A DNA stretch of 64,000 nucleotides from Lutibacter sp. (GTDB lineage: Bacteria; Bacteroidota; Bacteroidia; Flavobacteriales; Flavobacteriaceae). How positions within the stretch are numbered: position 1 is the stretch's first letter; the number at the start of each line of letters is the position of its first letter. Below, piece after piece: positions 40,031 through 49,555 of this stretch. The stretch spans positions 27,950 to 91,949 of the forward strand of contig DAIDMK010000006.1 in assembly GCA_027449025.1 (NCBI GenBank). Reading direction: 5' to 3'. The translations under genes and the position numbers were made by a program. The notes beneath the pieces are model-generated. The model saw nothing but the letters and a program-made list of their open reading frames with translations, had not been told where the DNA came from and made no database searches.

Positions 40031-40792
40031 ATGAATAATTGGATTGAATTATTGCAGGAGTTTAAACGAAAAAAGCAGCCTGTGGCGTTGGTTACGGTGA
40101 CAAAAATTTTAGGGTCTGCTCCTTGTAAAGTAGCTTCAAAAATGATTGTCACCAAACAAAAAGAAATCTACGGAACTATTGGTGGCGGAAAATTGGAATT
40201 TCAGGTGATGGATGAAGCCGTTGTTGCCATTCAAGAAAATAAAATAAAGGAATTGTCTTTTACTTTAGGTCCAGAATTTGAGCAATGCTGTGGTGGAAAA
40301 GTGGAATTAATTATTGAACCTATGAACCAATCTCCCGAATTATATCTTTTTGGCGCTGGACACATTGGTATTGAATTGTGTCATATCTTAAAAAACACAC
40401 CGTTCAATATTACCTTGTTGGATGTCCGTGAAAACTGGAAAAACACTATTGAAATAGACAAATCCGTTTCTTATAGCGATATTGATTTTGATTTTTACAA
40501 ACAATTTGTCAACTGGGGACCAAATTGTTATGTTGCAATTATGACGCACGACCATAAATTGGATTATGAAATAACCGCACTGGCTTTGCACTCCGAAACA
40601 AAATATATTGGATTGATTGGCAGTAAAACCAAAAAAAACAAATTCAATAATTTATTGAAAAAGGAACTCAATTTTGAACCGGGAATTTCTCCCGTTCACT
40701 GCCCGATTGGTTTGGATATTGGAGGTTATACCCCAAAAGAAATTGCCATCAGCATAGCATCGGAATTACTGAAAGAATATTATGGAAAATGA
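40031..40792 (+). CDS. XdhC/CoxI family maturation protein
   Basis: VTVTKILGSAPCKVASKMIV, GTIGGGKLEFQVMDEAV, LYLFGAGHIGIELC, CPIGLDIGGYTPKEIAISIASELL. Confidence 0.9.
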   Translation: MNNWIELLQEFKRKKQPVALVTVTKILGSAPCKVASKMIVTKQKEIYGTIGGGKLEFQVMDEAVVAIQENKIKELSFTLGPEFEQCCGGKVELIIEPMNQSPELYLFGAGHIGIELCHILKNTPFNITLLDVRENWKNTIEIDKSVSYSDIDFDFYKQFVNWGPNCYVAIMTHDHKLDYEITALALHSETKYIGLIGSKTKKNKFNNLLKKELNFEPGISPVHCPIGLDIGGYTPKEIAISIASELLKEYYGK

Positions 40793-41420
40793 GCCAGTTT
40801 TTGTATTGCTCGCAGGCGGAAAGTCGGAAAGAATGGGTGTTGCAAAAGGTTTGCTCAAATACAAACATACTTTTTGGATTTTAGAACAACTTAACCGCAT
40901 TGCAAAAACAAGTGTTAAAATGGTTTATATCGGACTGGGTTATAATTCACAGCACTATTTTGATGCAATTCCCTGGTTTAAAGACTCAATATTCAATGGT
41001 GCAGAGTATCAGGGATTAATAGTGAAAATCTTTATAAATCCGGCTCCTGAATTTGGTTCTTTTTCAACATTTCAGACGGTTTTGAAAAATATAAATTCTG
41101 GTTGTGATGTGCTTGTATGTCCAATCGATGTTCCCCTTTTAAATTCAGAAGCGCTAAACAACATCATTAAAACAAAAAACAACATTGTAATGCCGAATTT
41201 TGAAGGTAAAAACGGTCACCCCATAAAAATGAATGCCGTTTTTTGGCAAAAACTACTGTTTTTAAATGTTTCTGATGAAAATTATCGTTTGGATTTGCAG
41301 ATTAAAAAAACAAATCTGGAAGAAATTTCAATAATTAAGGTGAACGATGCTTCCGTCATAAAAAATTTAAATACTAAAGCAACCTGGCGTTCATTTTTGA
41401 ATGAAGAAAAAAATAATTAA
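40782..41420 (+). CDS. Nucleotidyltransferase (MobA/MocA-like, molybdenum cofactor)
   Basis: VFVLLAGGKSERMGVAKGLLKY, CDVLVCPIDVPLLNSEAL, NGHPIKMN. Confidence 0.85.
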   Translation: MENEPVFVLLAGGKSERMGVAKGLLKYKHTFWILEQLNRIAKTSVKMVYIGLGYNSQHYFDAIPWFKDSIFNGAEYQGLIVKIFINPAPEFGSFSTFQTVLKNINSGCDVLVCPIDVPLLNSEALNNIIKTKNNIVMPNFEGKNGHPIKMNAVFWQKLLFLNVSDENYRLDLQIKKTNLEEISIIKVNDASVIKNLNTKATWRSFLNEEKNN

Positions 41421-41425
41421 GTTAT

Positions 41426-42007
41426 TTAAAACAACAACTTAATATTTCCGTAGGTGTTTTCTAAGGCTAACTTGACTTCTGCCACATTTTTAAAAACAAC
41501 TTTTTCAATTCCTTCTTCCACTTGAGGCGTTAATTCACCTACAAAATCTGTGTGCATCAAAAACCAATAAGTCATTTTTAAAATGGTTTTGCCTTTTTCT
41601 TGATAAATATGATATGTGGTTTCCAAAGGTTCTACAATTTGAAGATTTGTGATGCCACACTCTTCTTCAACTTCCCGAACTGCACAATCAGAAATAGATT
41701 CCCTTTTTTCCAATTTTCCTTTAGGTAAATCCCATTTGTTAAATCGATAAATAAAAAGTACTTCATTATTAGCATTTATAACCTTCCCTCCTGCCGCTTT
41801 TTGAATTTTAAAATTTGATTGAAATTGATGCCAGCATCCTTCTAAATTTTTACAAAATAATGAGAGGTCTTTTAACTCATTCTGAAACATTTGAGAAACA
41901 ATTTCATCAACCTGAACGCTTTCAAAGTTAACCAAGTTAAAATTTATTACTTCTTTCTTATCATCTGTCAAAATAATTGGACAGTCATTCACAAAAACTT
42001 TATACAT
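41426..42007 (-). CDS. NUDIX hydrolase
   Basis: Nudix box GKLEKRESISDCAVREVEEECGI; start moved to MYKVFVND because longer start overlaps pyrE. Confidence 0.9.
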   Translation of the reverse strand: MYKVFVNDCPIILTDDKKEVINFNLVNFESVQVDEIVSQMFQNELKDLSLFCKNLEGCWHQFQSNFKIQKAAGGKVINANNEVLFIYRFNKWDLPKGKLEKRESISDCAVREVEEECGITNLQIVEPLETTYHIYQEKGKTILKMTYWFLMHTDFVGELTPQVEEGIEKVVFKNVAEVKLALENTYGNIKLLF

Positions 42008-42010
42008 TTG
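42003..42010 (+). promoter_or_regulatory. Candidate -7 element (TACATTTG) for pyrE, with TTG at 41978-41980
   Basis: TTG-N22-TACATTTG-C spacing; only 4 nt before pyrE ATG at 42015. Confidence 0.5.
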
Positions 42011-42014
42011 CGTT

Positions 42015-42656
42015 ATGATTTTGAACAAAGATACTGCAAAAAAAACAGCTGCACTTTTGTTGCAAATAAAAGCAATTAAATTACAGCCCAACGACCCGTT
42101 TACTTGGGCTTCAGGATGGAAATCACCTATCTATTGCGACAATAGAACCACCCTTTCTTTTCCTGAAATACGGACTTACCTTAAAGAAAATATAGCCAAA
42201 ATTATTGACCAAGAATATGGCAAACCCGATGTTATTGCGGGAGTTGCCACTGGCGCTATCGCCATCGGAATGTTAGTGGCTCAGGAGTTAAATATTCCAT
42301 TCATTTATGTAAGACCAGAACCAAAAAGCCACGGAAGAAAAAACCAGGTTGAAGGATATTTGGAAAAAAATAAAAATGTAGTGGTTATTGAAGACCTTAT
42401 CAGCACCGGAAAAAGCAGTTTAAATGCTGTAAAAGCGTTGCAGGCTGAAGGCGCAAACGTAAAAGGAATGGTAGCCATTTTTTCTTATGGATTTGATATT
42501 GCCGAAGAAAATTTTAAAGAAGCCAATGTTAAATTGCATACGTTAAGCAATTATGATTATTTGTTGGAACAATCTCTCGACAATAGTTACATTACAGAAA
42601 AAGAGTTAAAAACACTTAGAGAATGGAGAGAAAATCCGAGCGAGTGGAAACAATAA
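42015..42656 (+). CDS. pyrE: Orotate phosphoribosyltransferase
   Basis: PFTWASGWKSPIYCDNRTTLSFP, VIAGVATGAIAIGMLVAQEL, VVVIEDLISTGKSSLNAV. Confidence 0.96.
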   Translation: MILNKDTAKKTAALLLQIKAIKLQPNDPFTWASGWKSPIYCDNRTTLSFPEIRTYLKENIAKIIDQEYGKPDVIAGVATGAIAIGMLVAQELNIPFIYVRPEPKSHGRKNQVEGYLEKNKNVVVIEDLISTGKSSLNAVKALQAEGANVKGMVAIFSYGFDIAEENFKEANVKLHTLSNYDYLLEQSLDNSYITEKELKTLREWRENPSEWKQ

Positions 42657-42666
42657 ATTAGAAATT

Positions 42667-43056
42667 ATGAACTTAGAAAGTAAAAAATCCGTTGTAAATA
42701 AATCTCAAAAAGAGTTATTTGAGTTTTTAACAAACCTGCAAAATTTCGAACAATTAATGCCGGCAAACATTGACAAATTTGAAGTTGACGGAGAATCGTT
42801 TCTTTTCAGCTTAAAAGGAATGCCCGAAATTAGGCTTGTGATTAAGGAAAAAAAAGAGTTTGACAAAGTGGTATTGAGCGCCGCAAGCAGCAAATTAAAT
42901 TTTTCTTTAACCTCACTAATTCAACCTGTTTCGGAAAACAGTAGTGAGCTACAATTATTATTTGATGGTGATTTTAACCCGATGATGGCGATGATGGTAA
43001 AAAGTCCGCTTCAAAAATTTATTGACACCTTGTCCGAAAATTCAGGAAAACTATAA
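42667..43056 (+). CDS. SRPBCC family protein
   Basis: KSQKELFEFLTNLQNFEQLMP...FDGDFNPMMAMMVKSPLQKFIDTLSE. Confidence 0.75.
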   Translation: MNLESKKSVVNKSQKELFEFLTNLQNFEQLMPANIDKFEVDGESFLFSLKGMPEIRLVIKEKKEFDKVVLSAASSKLNFSLTSLIQPVSENSSELQLLFDGDFNPMMAMMVKSPLQKFIDTLSENSGKL

Positions 43057-43067
43057 ATTTAAAAAAT

Positions 43068-43811
43068 TTAGTTATTACGACTCGCAAATTTGATTTCCTT
43101 CAAATCAAATTTGCGGGTTTTTTCATTTTCCAATGCTATTACCAATTTGCCATCTTCAAAAACATCTATAATTTTTCCAAGAAAAATAGTGCCTTTATTA
43201 TCTTCAAACATCGTGGGTTTTTGAAACTTATAGAGCGATTTTAAATATAATTCTTTTAAATTTTGAAACTCTCTCTGCTCAATATAACCTACAAAATTTT
43301 GAATTGAAGCAATAATGTCTTCTAACAATAAATCCTTTTCAAAAGATTTACCCGCTAGCTTTTTTAAGGAAGTAATATTTCCAATAGTCGCAGGAAACTG
43401 TTCTTGATTCACATTAAGTCCAATGCCAATTACTGTTTGCTTAATTAAATTTCCGCTAATAATGTTTTCAATTAAAATTCCAGCAAGTTTGTCTTTATCT
43501 GCCAAAATGTCGTTAGGCCATTTAACAAATAAAGGCGATGAAATATGACTGCGAACAGCAGCCAACAATCCTAAAGAAACCGCCATGCTTAAATAAAACT
43601 GATGTTCAATATCAAACGTATTAAATTTAATTAACATACTGAATGTGAGGTTTTTGCCAACTTCAGAGTGCCAAGTAGCGCCCATTTGCCCCCTGCCGGC
43701 AGATTGAAAATCAGCAGTCACAACCGTATAACTTTCAGTATCCTTTTCAACAGCAAGCTTCTTCAAGTATAAATTTGTAGATTCAATGGCATTAAGTTTG
43801 ATAATATTCAT
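43068..43811 (-). CDS. birA: Biotin--[acetyl-CoA-carboxylase] ligase
   Basis: ESTNLYLKKL, TADFQSAGRGQMGATWHSEVGKNLTFS, VKWPNDILADKDKLAGILIE, GIGLNVN. Confidence 0.95.
   Translation of the reverse strand: MNIIKLNAIESTNLYLKKLAVEKDTESYTVVTADFQSAGRGQMGATWHSEVGKNLTFSMLIKFNTFDIEHQFYLSMAVSLGLLAAVRSHISSPLFVKWPNDILADKDKLAGILIENIISGNLIKQTVIGIGLNVNQEQFPATIGNITSLKKLAGKSFEKDLLLEDIIASIQNFVGYIEQREFQNLKELYLKSLYKFQKPTMFEDNKGTIFLGKIIDVFEDGKLVIALENEKTRKFDLKEIKFASRNN
43083..43123 (+). terminator. Intrinsic terminator lying inside the 3' coding end of convergent birA
   Basis: CGCAAATTTGATTT-ccttc-AAATCAAATTTGCG perfect 14-bp stem followed by GGTTTTTTC. Confidence 0.8.
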
Positions 43812-43831
43812 TGTAGTATAGATTATTTTAG

Positions 43832-43839
43832 CAAAGGTA
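43832..43839 (-). promoter_or_regulatory. Candidate -7 element (TACCTTTG) for birA
   Basis: Reverse complement of CAAAGGTA, exact TAnnTTTG, about 20 nt before birA ATG. Confidence 0.5.
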
Positions 43840-43869
43840 CTTTACACACATTATGTTGTAAAAAAATAA

Positions 43870-43877
43870 TAACTTTG
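43870..43877 (+). promoter_or_regulatory. Candidate -7 element (TAACTTTG) for rsfS
   Basis: Exact TAnnTTTG followed by C, about 21 nt before ATG at 43899. Confidence 0.5.
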
Positions 43878-43898
43878 CACAAAACTAAAAAAAAATTA

Positions 43899-44270
43899 AT
43901 GGCAAAAAAAAATAATAACGCAGACGACTTAATTGTAGCAATTTTAAAGGCAATAGATGATGTTAAGGGCGTAAACGTTCAAATTTTAGATTTGAGGGAA
44001 ATTGATAATACCGTTTGTGATTATTTTATTACCTGCACAGGAACTTCAAACACTCACGTAAATGCTATTTCTGGCATTATACAAAAACAAGTGAGCAAAA
44101 CAACAAAAGAAAAACCTTGGCATGTTGAAGGTGAAGGCAATGCAGAATGGATTTTATTGGATTACGTAAATATTGTGGTACATGTATTTCAAAAACATAT
44201 AAGAGAATATTACGACATTGAAAGATTATGGGGTGATGCAAAAATCACCAAAATTGCTACTACAAATTAA
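43899..44270 (+). CDS. rsfS: Ribosome silencing factor RsfS/Iojap
   Basis: DLREIDNTVCDYFITCTGTSNTHVNAI, WHVEGEGNAEWILLDYVNIVVHVFQKHIREYYDIERLWGDA; start moved to MAKKNNN. Confidence 0.93.
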   Translation: MAKKNNNADDLIVAILKAIDDVKGVNVQILDLREIDNTVCDYFITCTGTSNTHVNAISGIIQKQVSKTTKEKPWHVEGEGNAEWILLDYVNIVVHVFQKHIREYYDIERLWGDAKITKIATTN

Positions 44271-44296
44271 ATTTTACAAATAATTTAAAAAAGATA

Positions 44297-46294
44297 ATGA
44301 CTCAAAAAACTAAAAATACGCCAAATAACAAAGGCATAAAACCTCCTAAATTTAATTTTTATTGGATTTATGGCGGTATTTTCGTTCTATTTCTTGTATA
44401 TCAATTTTTTAGCGCTGGAGATTTATCTTCCAAAAATTTGAGCCAAAATGAATTTAAAACAATTTTGGTTGACAACGATATTTCTAGAATTGAAATTGTA
44501 AATAAAAATATTGCCAATATTTATATTAAAAAAGAAGCGCAAGACAAGGAAAAACACAAAAAAAATAAAATTTCCATGTACGCTGGCGATGCGCCAATGT
44601 ATTCGTATTCCTTTGGTGATTTACAAAATTTCGAAAAAGAATTAGGTGCGGAAAAGGAAGCAAAACAGTTGGATTTTGATGTTAAAAATGTTGAAAGAAC
44701 CAATTTTTTTGAACAAATATTAATGTACTTACCTTTTATATTTTTAATTGGTTTGTGGATTTATTTTATGCGAAGAATGTCGGGCGGTAGCGCTGGAGGC
44801 GGTGGTGGACAAATATTTAGCATCGGGAAATCCAAAGCAAAATTATTTGATCAGGATCAGAAAGTAAAAACTTCCTTTAAAGATGTAGCCGGATTAGAAG
44901 GTGCAAAAGAAGAAATTCAGGAAATTGTGGACTTCTTAAAAAGTCCAGACAAATATACTTCACTTGGTGGAAAAATTCCGAAAGGAGCCTTATTGGTTGG
45001 CCCTCCGGGAACAGGTAAAACATTATTAGCAAAAGCAGTTGCGGGTGAAGCAGGTGTACCGTTTTTTTCACTATCAGGTTCAGATTTTGTTGAAATGTTT
45101 GTAGGAGTTGGTGCTTCCAGAGTTCGGGATTTATTTAAACAGGCACAACAAAAAGCACCATCTATTATTTTTATTGATGAAATTGATGCAGTTGGAAGAT
45201 CGCGTGGAAAAAATAATGTTACAGGTGGAAATGATGAAAGAGAAAATACATTAAACCAATTACTGACTGAAATGGACGGTTTTGGAACCGATACCAATGT
45301 TATTGTAATTGCGGCGACCAACCGTGCAGATGTATTGGACAAAGCGTTACTGAGAGCCGGCCGATTTGACCGTCAGATTTATGTGGACTTGCCAAATTTA
45401 ACAGAGCGTGAAGCTATTTTCAAGGTTCATATAAAACCGTTAAAACTTCATAAAGATGTTGATATTAATTTTTTATCACAACAAACGCCTGGTTTTTCGG
45501 GAGCTGATATTGCAAATTTATGTAATGAAGCTGCATTAATTGCGGCTAGAAAAAGCAAAAAAGCGGTACATCATCAAGATTTCTTAGATGCTGTTGATAG
45601 GATTGTTGGCGGACTTGAGAAAAAAAACAAACTAATTTCACCTAGAGAAAAGAAAACAATCGCTTTTCATGAAGCTGGTCATGCAACTGCCAGTTGGATG
45701 TTAGAACATGCTGCACCATTGGTAAAAGTGACCATTGTACCAAGAGGACAATCCTTGGGTGCTGCCTGGTATTTACCAGAAGAACGTCAAATTGTGCAAA
45801 CAGAACAGATGTTGGATGAAATGTGTGCAACTCTTGCAGGAAGAGCAGCTGAAAAAATAATCTTTGACAGAATATCGACTGGTGCCTTAAACGATCTTGA
45901 AAAAGTAACTAGACAGGCAAGAGCAATGGTAACTGTTTATGGTTTAAACGACAAAATTGGTAATATTACATATTATGATTCTTCTGGGCAATCCGATTAC
46001 AACTTCACCAAACCTTATAGTGAAGATACGGCCCAAATTATTGATAAAGAAATTTCGATATTAATTGAAGAACAATACCAAAGAGCCATTAAAATATTGA
46101 GTGACAATAAAGATAAGTTAACTACTTTGGCTGAATTGTTATTGGAAAAAGAAGTAATCTTCAAAAAAGATTTAGAAGTTATTTTTGGGAAAAGACTTTT
46201 TGAAAATGAGTTTGCACAATTGGTAACTGAAGATGTAACTGATGAAAGTCCTCAAGAAACAAATATTGAAAATTCAATAGAAACACAAGAGTAA
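44297..46294 (+). CDS. ftsH: ATP-dependent zinc metalloprotease FtsH
   Basis: [81 protein letters not shown]. Confidence 0.98.
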   Translation: MTQKTKNTPNNKGIKPPKFNFYWIYGGIFVLFLVYQFFSAGDLSSKNLSQNEFKTILVDNDISRIEIVNKNIANIYIKKEAQDKEKHKKNKISMYAGDAPMYSYSFGDLQNFEKELGAEKEAKQLDFDVKNVERTNFFEQILMYLPFIFLIGLWIYFMRRMSGGSAGGGGGQIFSIGKSKAKLFDQDQKVKTSFKDVAGLEGAKEEIQEIVDFLKSPDKYTSLGGKIPKGALLVGPPGTGKTLLAKAVAGEAGVPFFSLSGSDFVEMFVGVGASRVRDLFKQAQQKAPSIIFIDEIDAVGRSRGKNNVTGGNDERENTLNQLLTEMDGFGTDTNVIVIAATNRADVLDKALLRAGRFDRQIYVDLPNLTEREAIFKVHIKPLKLHKDVDINFLSQQTPGFSGADIANLCNEAALIAARKSKKAVHHQDFLDAVDRIVGGLEKKNKLISPREKKTIAFHEAGHATASWMLEHAAPLVKVTIVPRGQSLGAAWYLPEERQIVQTEQMLDEMCATLAGRAAEKIIFDRISTGALNDLEKVTRQARAMVTVYGLNDKIGNITYYDSSGQSDYNFTKPYSEDTAQIIDKEISILIEEQYQRAIKILSDNKDKLTTLAELLLEKEVIFKKDLEVIFGKRLFENEFAQLVTEDVTDESPQETNIENSIETQE

Positions 46295-46336
46295 ATTGCC
46301 AACTTTTTTATATTTTTGGAATTATTCAATTTAATA

Positions 46337-46924
46337 ATGAGTTTTTTCAAAAAATTATTTAATATCCCTGAGCCAAAAGAGACTGAAGAGGAATCTTTAG
46401 CACATCTAGACTTGCCAATTGATCAGATTTTTGTTAAAAATTTCATCAAAAATAATGGCAAGTTTTTGTATTGCACCACTTTAGTAGAAGTTACACAGAA
46501 TATAGCTAAAATAATTGAAGAGAATTCTTGGAAAACCATAAGTTGTAATGATAACGATTTACTTAAACTTTTAAAAGCAATTAAAATTGAAACTACAGAA
46601 AAATTCAATAGCAAATTGCCTTTTTTTCTAAGTTGTGAACATCTAATTGCTGAAAATGGCAGTATTTTATTTTCTTCAAATCAACTTAAAGAGCATAAAA
46701 TTTCTGAATTGTCTGAAAACTTTATTGTTTATGCAACAACCAGTCAATTAGTAAATACAAAAGGAGAAAGCCTAACAGGGATTAAATCGCGCTATCAGGG
46801 AAATATTCCCAGCAATATCAGCGCAATAAACAATTTTAATATAGAAGCCATAAAAGAAGATTTTATGAGTTACGGCAACACAAATTCAAAAAACTTATAT
46901 TTGCTATTGTTTGAAGACCTATAA
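46337..46924 (+). CDS. LUD-domain (LutC-like) protein
   Basis: FFLSCEHLIAENGSILFSSNQLKEHKISELSENFIVYATTSQLV pattern; conserved context after ftsH. Confidence 0.65.
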   Translation: MSFFKKLFNIPEPKETEEESLAHLDLPIDQIFVKNFIKNNGKFLYCTTLVEVTQNIAKIIEENSWKTISCNDNDLLKLLKAIKIETTEKFNSKLPFFLSCEHLIAENGSILFSSNQLKEHKISELSENFIVYATTSQLVNTKGESLTGIKSRYQGNIPSNISAINNFNIEAIKEDFMSYGNTNSKNLYLLLFEDL

Positions 46925-46927
46925 ATT

Positions 46928-47743
46928 ATGAAATTAATTGTAAAACGTACATTATCAGGCCTTATTTTTGTTAGTGTTTTAATATTCTCTATTCTATTCA
47001 GTAAAATATCATTCATCTTAATTTTTTTTATTTCCATGCTGTTTTGCTTGTATGAATTTAAAAAAATGATTCAGTTAAAAAGTGTATTTCCCTATATTAT
47101 TGGAACGCTACTTTTTATTTTTGGAAACATATTAAACGTGGAAGATGTACCTGCAAGAGTTATATTTGAATATGTGGGTGTCATGCTTTTTTTAACTATT
47201 TTCATCACTTTTGCTTCAATTCTGTTTGCAAAAAAGGAAGAAGTTGTAAGCCATTTGGGTAAAATTTATCTCACCATCATCTATATCGTTGTTCCATTTA
47301 CTTTAATTGTGCAAATACCCTTTTTAAACGCTACATTTAATTATGTAAATACCACAATTTTAGGCGTTTTTATTTTAATTTGGACCAGTGATACGTTTGC
47401 TTTTTTGGTTGGGAAAAATTTTGGAAAAAACAAATTATTGGAACGCATTTCACCCAATAAAACAATAGAAGGTTTTGTTGGCGGTATGGTTTTTACTTTT
47501 TTAGCGAGTTTTGTTTTAGCAAATCAATTTACGTCTCTTACCCAAAAACAGTGGCTTGTTATTGCGGGTATTGTTAGTATCTTTGGTGTATTGGGCGATT
47601 TAATTGAATCAATGTTCAAAAGACAGGCAGGCGTAAAAGACAGCAGTAATTTAATTCCAGGTCACGGTGGGTTTTTAGACAGGTTTGACAGTGTTATTTT
47701 TGCTGCACCATTTATTTTTATTTACTTACAATTAGCTAGTTAA
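46928..47743 (+). CDS. cdsA: Phosphatidate cytidylyltransferase
   Basis: IWTSDTFAFLVGKNFGKNKLLERISPNKTIEGFVGG, DLIESMFKRQAGVKDSSNLIPGHGGFLDRFDS. Confidence 0.95.
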   Translation: MKLIVKRTLSGLIFVSVLIFSILFSKISFILIFFISMLFCLYEFKKMIQLKSVFPYIIGTLLFIFGNILNVEDVPARVIFEYVGVMLFLTIFITFASILFAKKEEVVSHLGKIYLTIIYIVVPFTLIVQIPFLNATFNYVNTTILGVFILIWTSDTFAFLVGKNFGKNKLLERISPNKTIEGFVGGMVFTFLASFVLANQFTSLTQKQWLVIAGIVSIFGVLGDLIESMFKRQAGVKDSSNLIPGHGGFLDRFDSVIFAAPFIFIYLQLAS

Positions 47744-47745
47744 TT

Positions 47746-48396
47746 ATGTTTCATAAAGAAGGTTTTAAAATAATAATCATTGCCACCTTTATTATAGGTG
47801 TAGGCATCTTGGCAATTGACAAGCTGGTTGTATTAATTTGGTTAAACAAACTATTGTCGTTGATATTGTTGGGTTTTTATGCATTGATTTTACAATTTTT
47901 CAGAAATCCGAAAAGACAAACAATCATAAGTGATGCCCATATAATTGCACCTGTTGATGGCAAAGTGGTTGTTATTGAAGAAGTTTTGGAAAAAGAATAT
48001 TTTAAGGAAAAAAGACTGCAGGTTTCCATATTTATGTCGCCAATAAACGTTCATGTAACAAGATATCCGATTGGTGGAGAAATTGTATTCAGTAAATATC
48101 ATCCAGGAAAATATTTAGTGGCCTGGCATCCAAAAGCCTCTGAAGACAATGAAAGAACCACCGTTGTTATCTCCAATAATTTTGCGGGTGAAGTATTGTA
48201 TCGCCAAGTAGCAGGTGCATTGGCTAAGCGCATTGTAAACTATGCAAAACCACAAATGCAAGTAATCCAAGGAAGTGATTCCGGTTTTATAAAATTTGGC
48301 TCTAGAGTTGATGTTTTTTTACCATTAAATGCGGTAATCAAGGTGAATTTGAATGATCGCGTTAAAGGCGGGGAACAAATCATTGCAACACTCTAA
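47746..48396 (+). CDS. psd: Phosphatidylserine decarboxylase family protein (short form)
   Basis: IIAPVDGKVVVIEEV, LQVSIFMSPINVHVTRYPIGGEI, GSDSGFIKFGSRVDVFLP. Confidence 0.9.
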   Translation: MFHKEGFKIIIIATFIIGVGILAIDKLVVLIWLNKLLSLILLGFYALILQFFRNPKRQTIISDAHIIAPVDGKVVVIEEVLEKEYFKEKRLQVSIFMSPINVHVTRYPIGGEIVFSKYHPGKYLVAWHPKASEDNERTTVVISNNFAGEVLYRQVAGALAKRIVNYAKPQMQVIQGSDSGFIKFGSRVDVFLPLNAVIKVNLNDRVKGGEQIIATL

Positions 48397-48415
48397 ATTT
48401 TTTAAGACGATAATT

Positions 48416-48682
48416 ATGGCAAAAAAATTAGACATCGCTTTTAAAGAAGCATACAGAATTTCATCAACTACAACCATAAAACTTCCTCCTGATGTGATGC
48501 TGCAATTATATGCCTATTATAAGCAGGCAACAAAAGGGCGTAATTATCAACAACCTTCAGGTGATGTTGAATTAAGAAACGCTTTTAAATTAAACGCGTG
48601 GTTTCAGCTTAGTCAAATTAGCGAGGATGATGCAAAAAAAGAATATATTAAACTTGTAAATAAATATTTAATAAACTACTAA
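48416..48682 (+). CDS. Acyl-CoA-binding protein (ACBP)
   Basis: MAKKLDIAFKEAYRISSTTTIKLPPDVMLQLYAYYKQATKGRNYQQPSG...FKLNAWFQLSQISEDDAKKEYIKLVNKYL; start moved downstream of psd overlap. Confidence 0.9.
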   Translation: MAKKLDIAFKEAYRISSTTTIKLPPDVMLQLYAYYKQATKGRNYQQPSGDVELRNAFKLNAWFQLSQISEDDAKKEYIKLVNKYLINY

Positions 48683-48687
48683 CTATT

Positions 48688-49302
48688 ATGAAAAAAATTT
48701 ATGTATTCCCGTTATTCCTTTTAACAATAATACTTCTTAACTCTTGTAAAGAAAATGTAAAAAAAGAAGCAACACTACCCGAAAAATCATACACTGTATT
48801 GGCAGATTCAACTATAATTAATTGGACCGCATACAAAACAACTGCAAAAGTTCCTGTAAAAGGACAGTTTTCAGAAATAACTATTGAAAATGTAAAAAAA
48901 GACTCAACAGTTTTGGGTGCATTAAACGGGTTGAAATTTAAAATCCCGGTAAGCAGTTTGTATACAAAAGACACCATTAGAGACGCAAAATTGAAAGAGT
49001 TCTTTTTTGGTTCTATGAAAAATTCCAGCACAATTACTGGGACAGTACATATAAATAAAGAAAATGGCAGCACGGTTGATATTTCAATGAATGGCATCAC
49101 AAGAGCGCTACCAATAGCTTACATTGTAACAGATAATAAAGTTACCATCGTTGGGAACATGGAATTAGACAATTGGCAAGCTAAGGCCGCTTTAGAGGCT
49201 TTAAATGTAGTGTGCAAAGATTTGCATACTGGGGATGATGGCATTTCAAAAACTTGGAGCGATGTTAAAATTGAAGTAATTGCGGTTTTAAAACATGAAT
49301 AA
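48688..49302 (+). CDS. YceI-family lipoprotein
   Basis: Lipobox LNSCKE; STIINWTAYKTTAKVPVKGQFSEITI, NVVCKDLHTGDDGISKTWSDVKIEVI. Confidence 0.85.
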   Translation: MKKIYVFPLFLLTIILLNSCKENVKKEATLPEKSYTVLADSTIINWTAYKTTAKVPVKGQFSEITIENVKKDSTVLGALNGLKFKIPVSSLYTKDTIRDAKLKEFFFGSMKNSSTITGTVHINKENGSTVDISMNGITRALPIAYIVTDNKVTIVGNMELDNWQAKAALEALNVVCKDLHTGDDGISKTWSDVKIEVIAVLKHE

Positions 49303-49376
49303 ACGCTATAGAAGCCATGATACTGAAAATTATTGGTAAATAGGCTGTCTGGCATTATTACCATCGAGATACCAAG

Positions 49377-49410
49377 AAGTTTGATGAAATTCGTTTCATC
49401 AAACTTTTTT
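49377..49410 (+). terminator. Intrinsic terminator
   Basis: AAGTTTGATGAAA-ttcg-TTTCATCAAACTT plus T-run, perfect 13-bp stem with TTCG loop. Confidence 0.85.
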
Positions 49411-49555
49411 AATGATTAATGTCCAAAAAAAAACGATTATTTTTATATTGTTTAGTATCATCATTTAAAGCTAAATGACCAACGCCTAATAACTATTCAA
49501 CACTTTAATTATTAGTAATCTAAATTAAAACTTTCTTGTTTAAATATTAATTGCA

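Noticed and set aside
41426-42091. Longer NUDIX start at 42091
   Set aside because: Would overlap the divergent pyrE coding region by about 77 bp; MYKVFVND at 42007 fits better
44917-45342. 141-aa minus-strand ORF
   Set aside because: Antisense shadow of the ftsH AAA domain; biased Ser/Asn/Pro composition
48699-49100. 133-aa minus-strand ORF
   Set aside because: Antisense to the YceI-like lipoprotein gene; hydrophobic shadow composition
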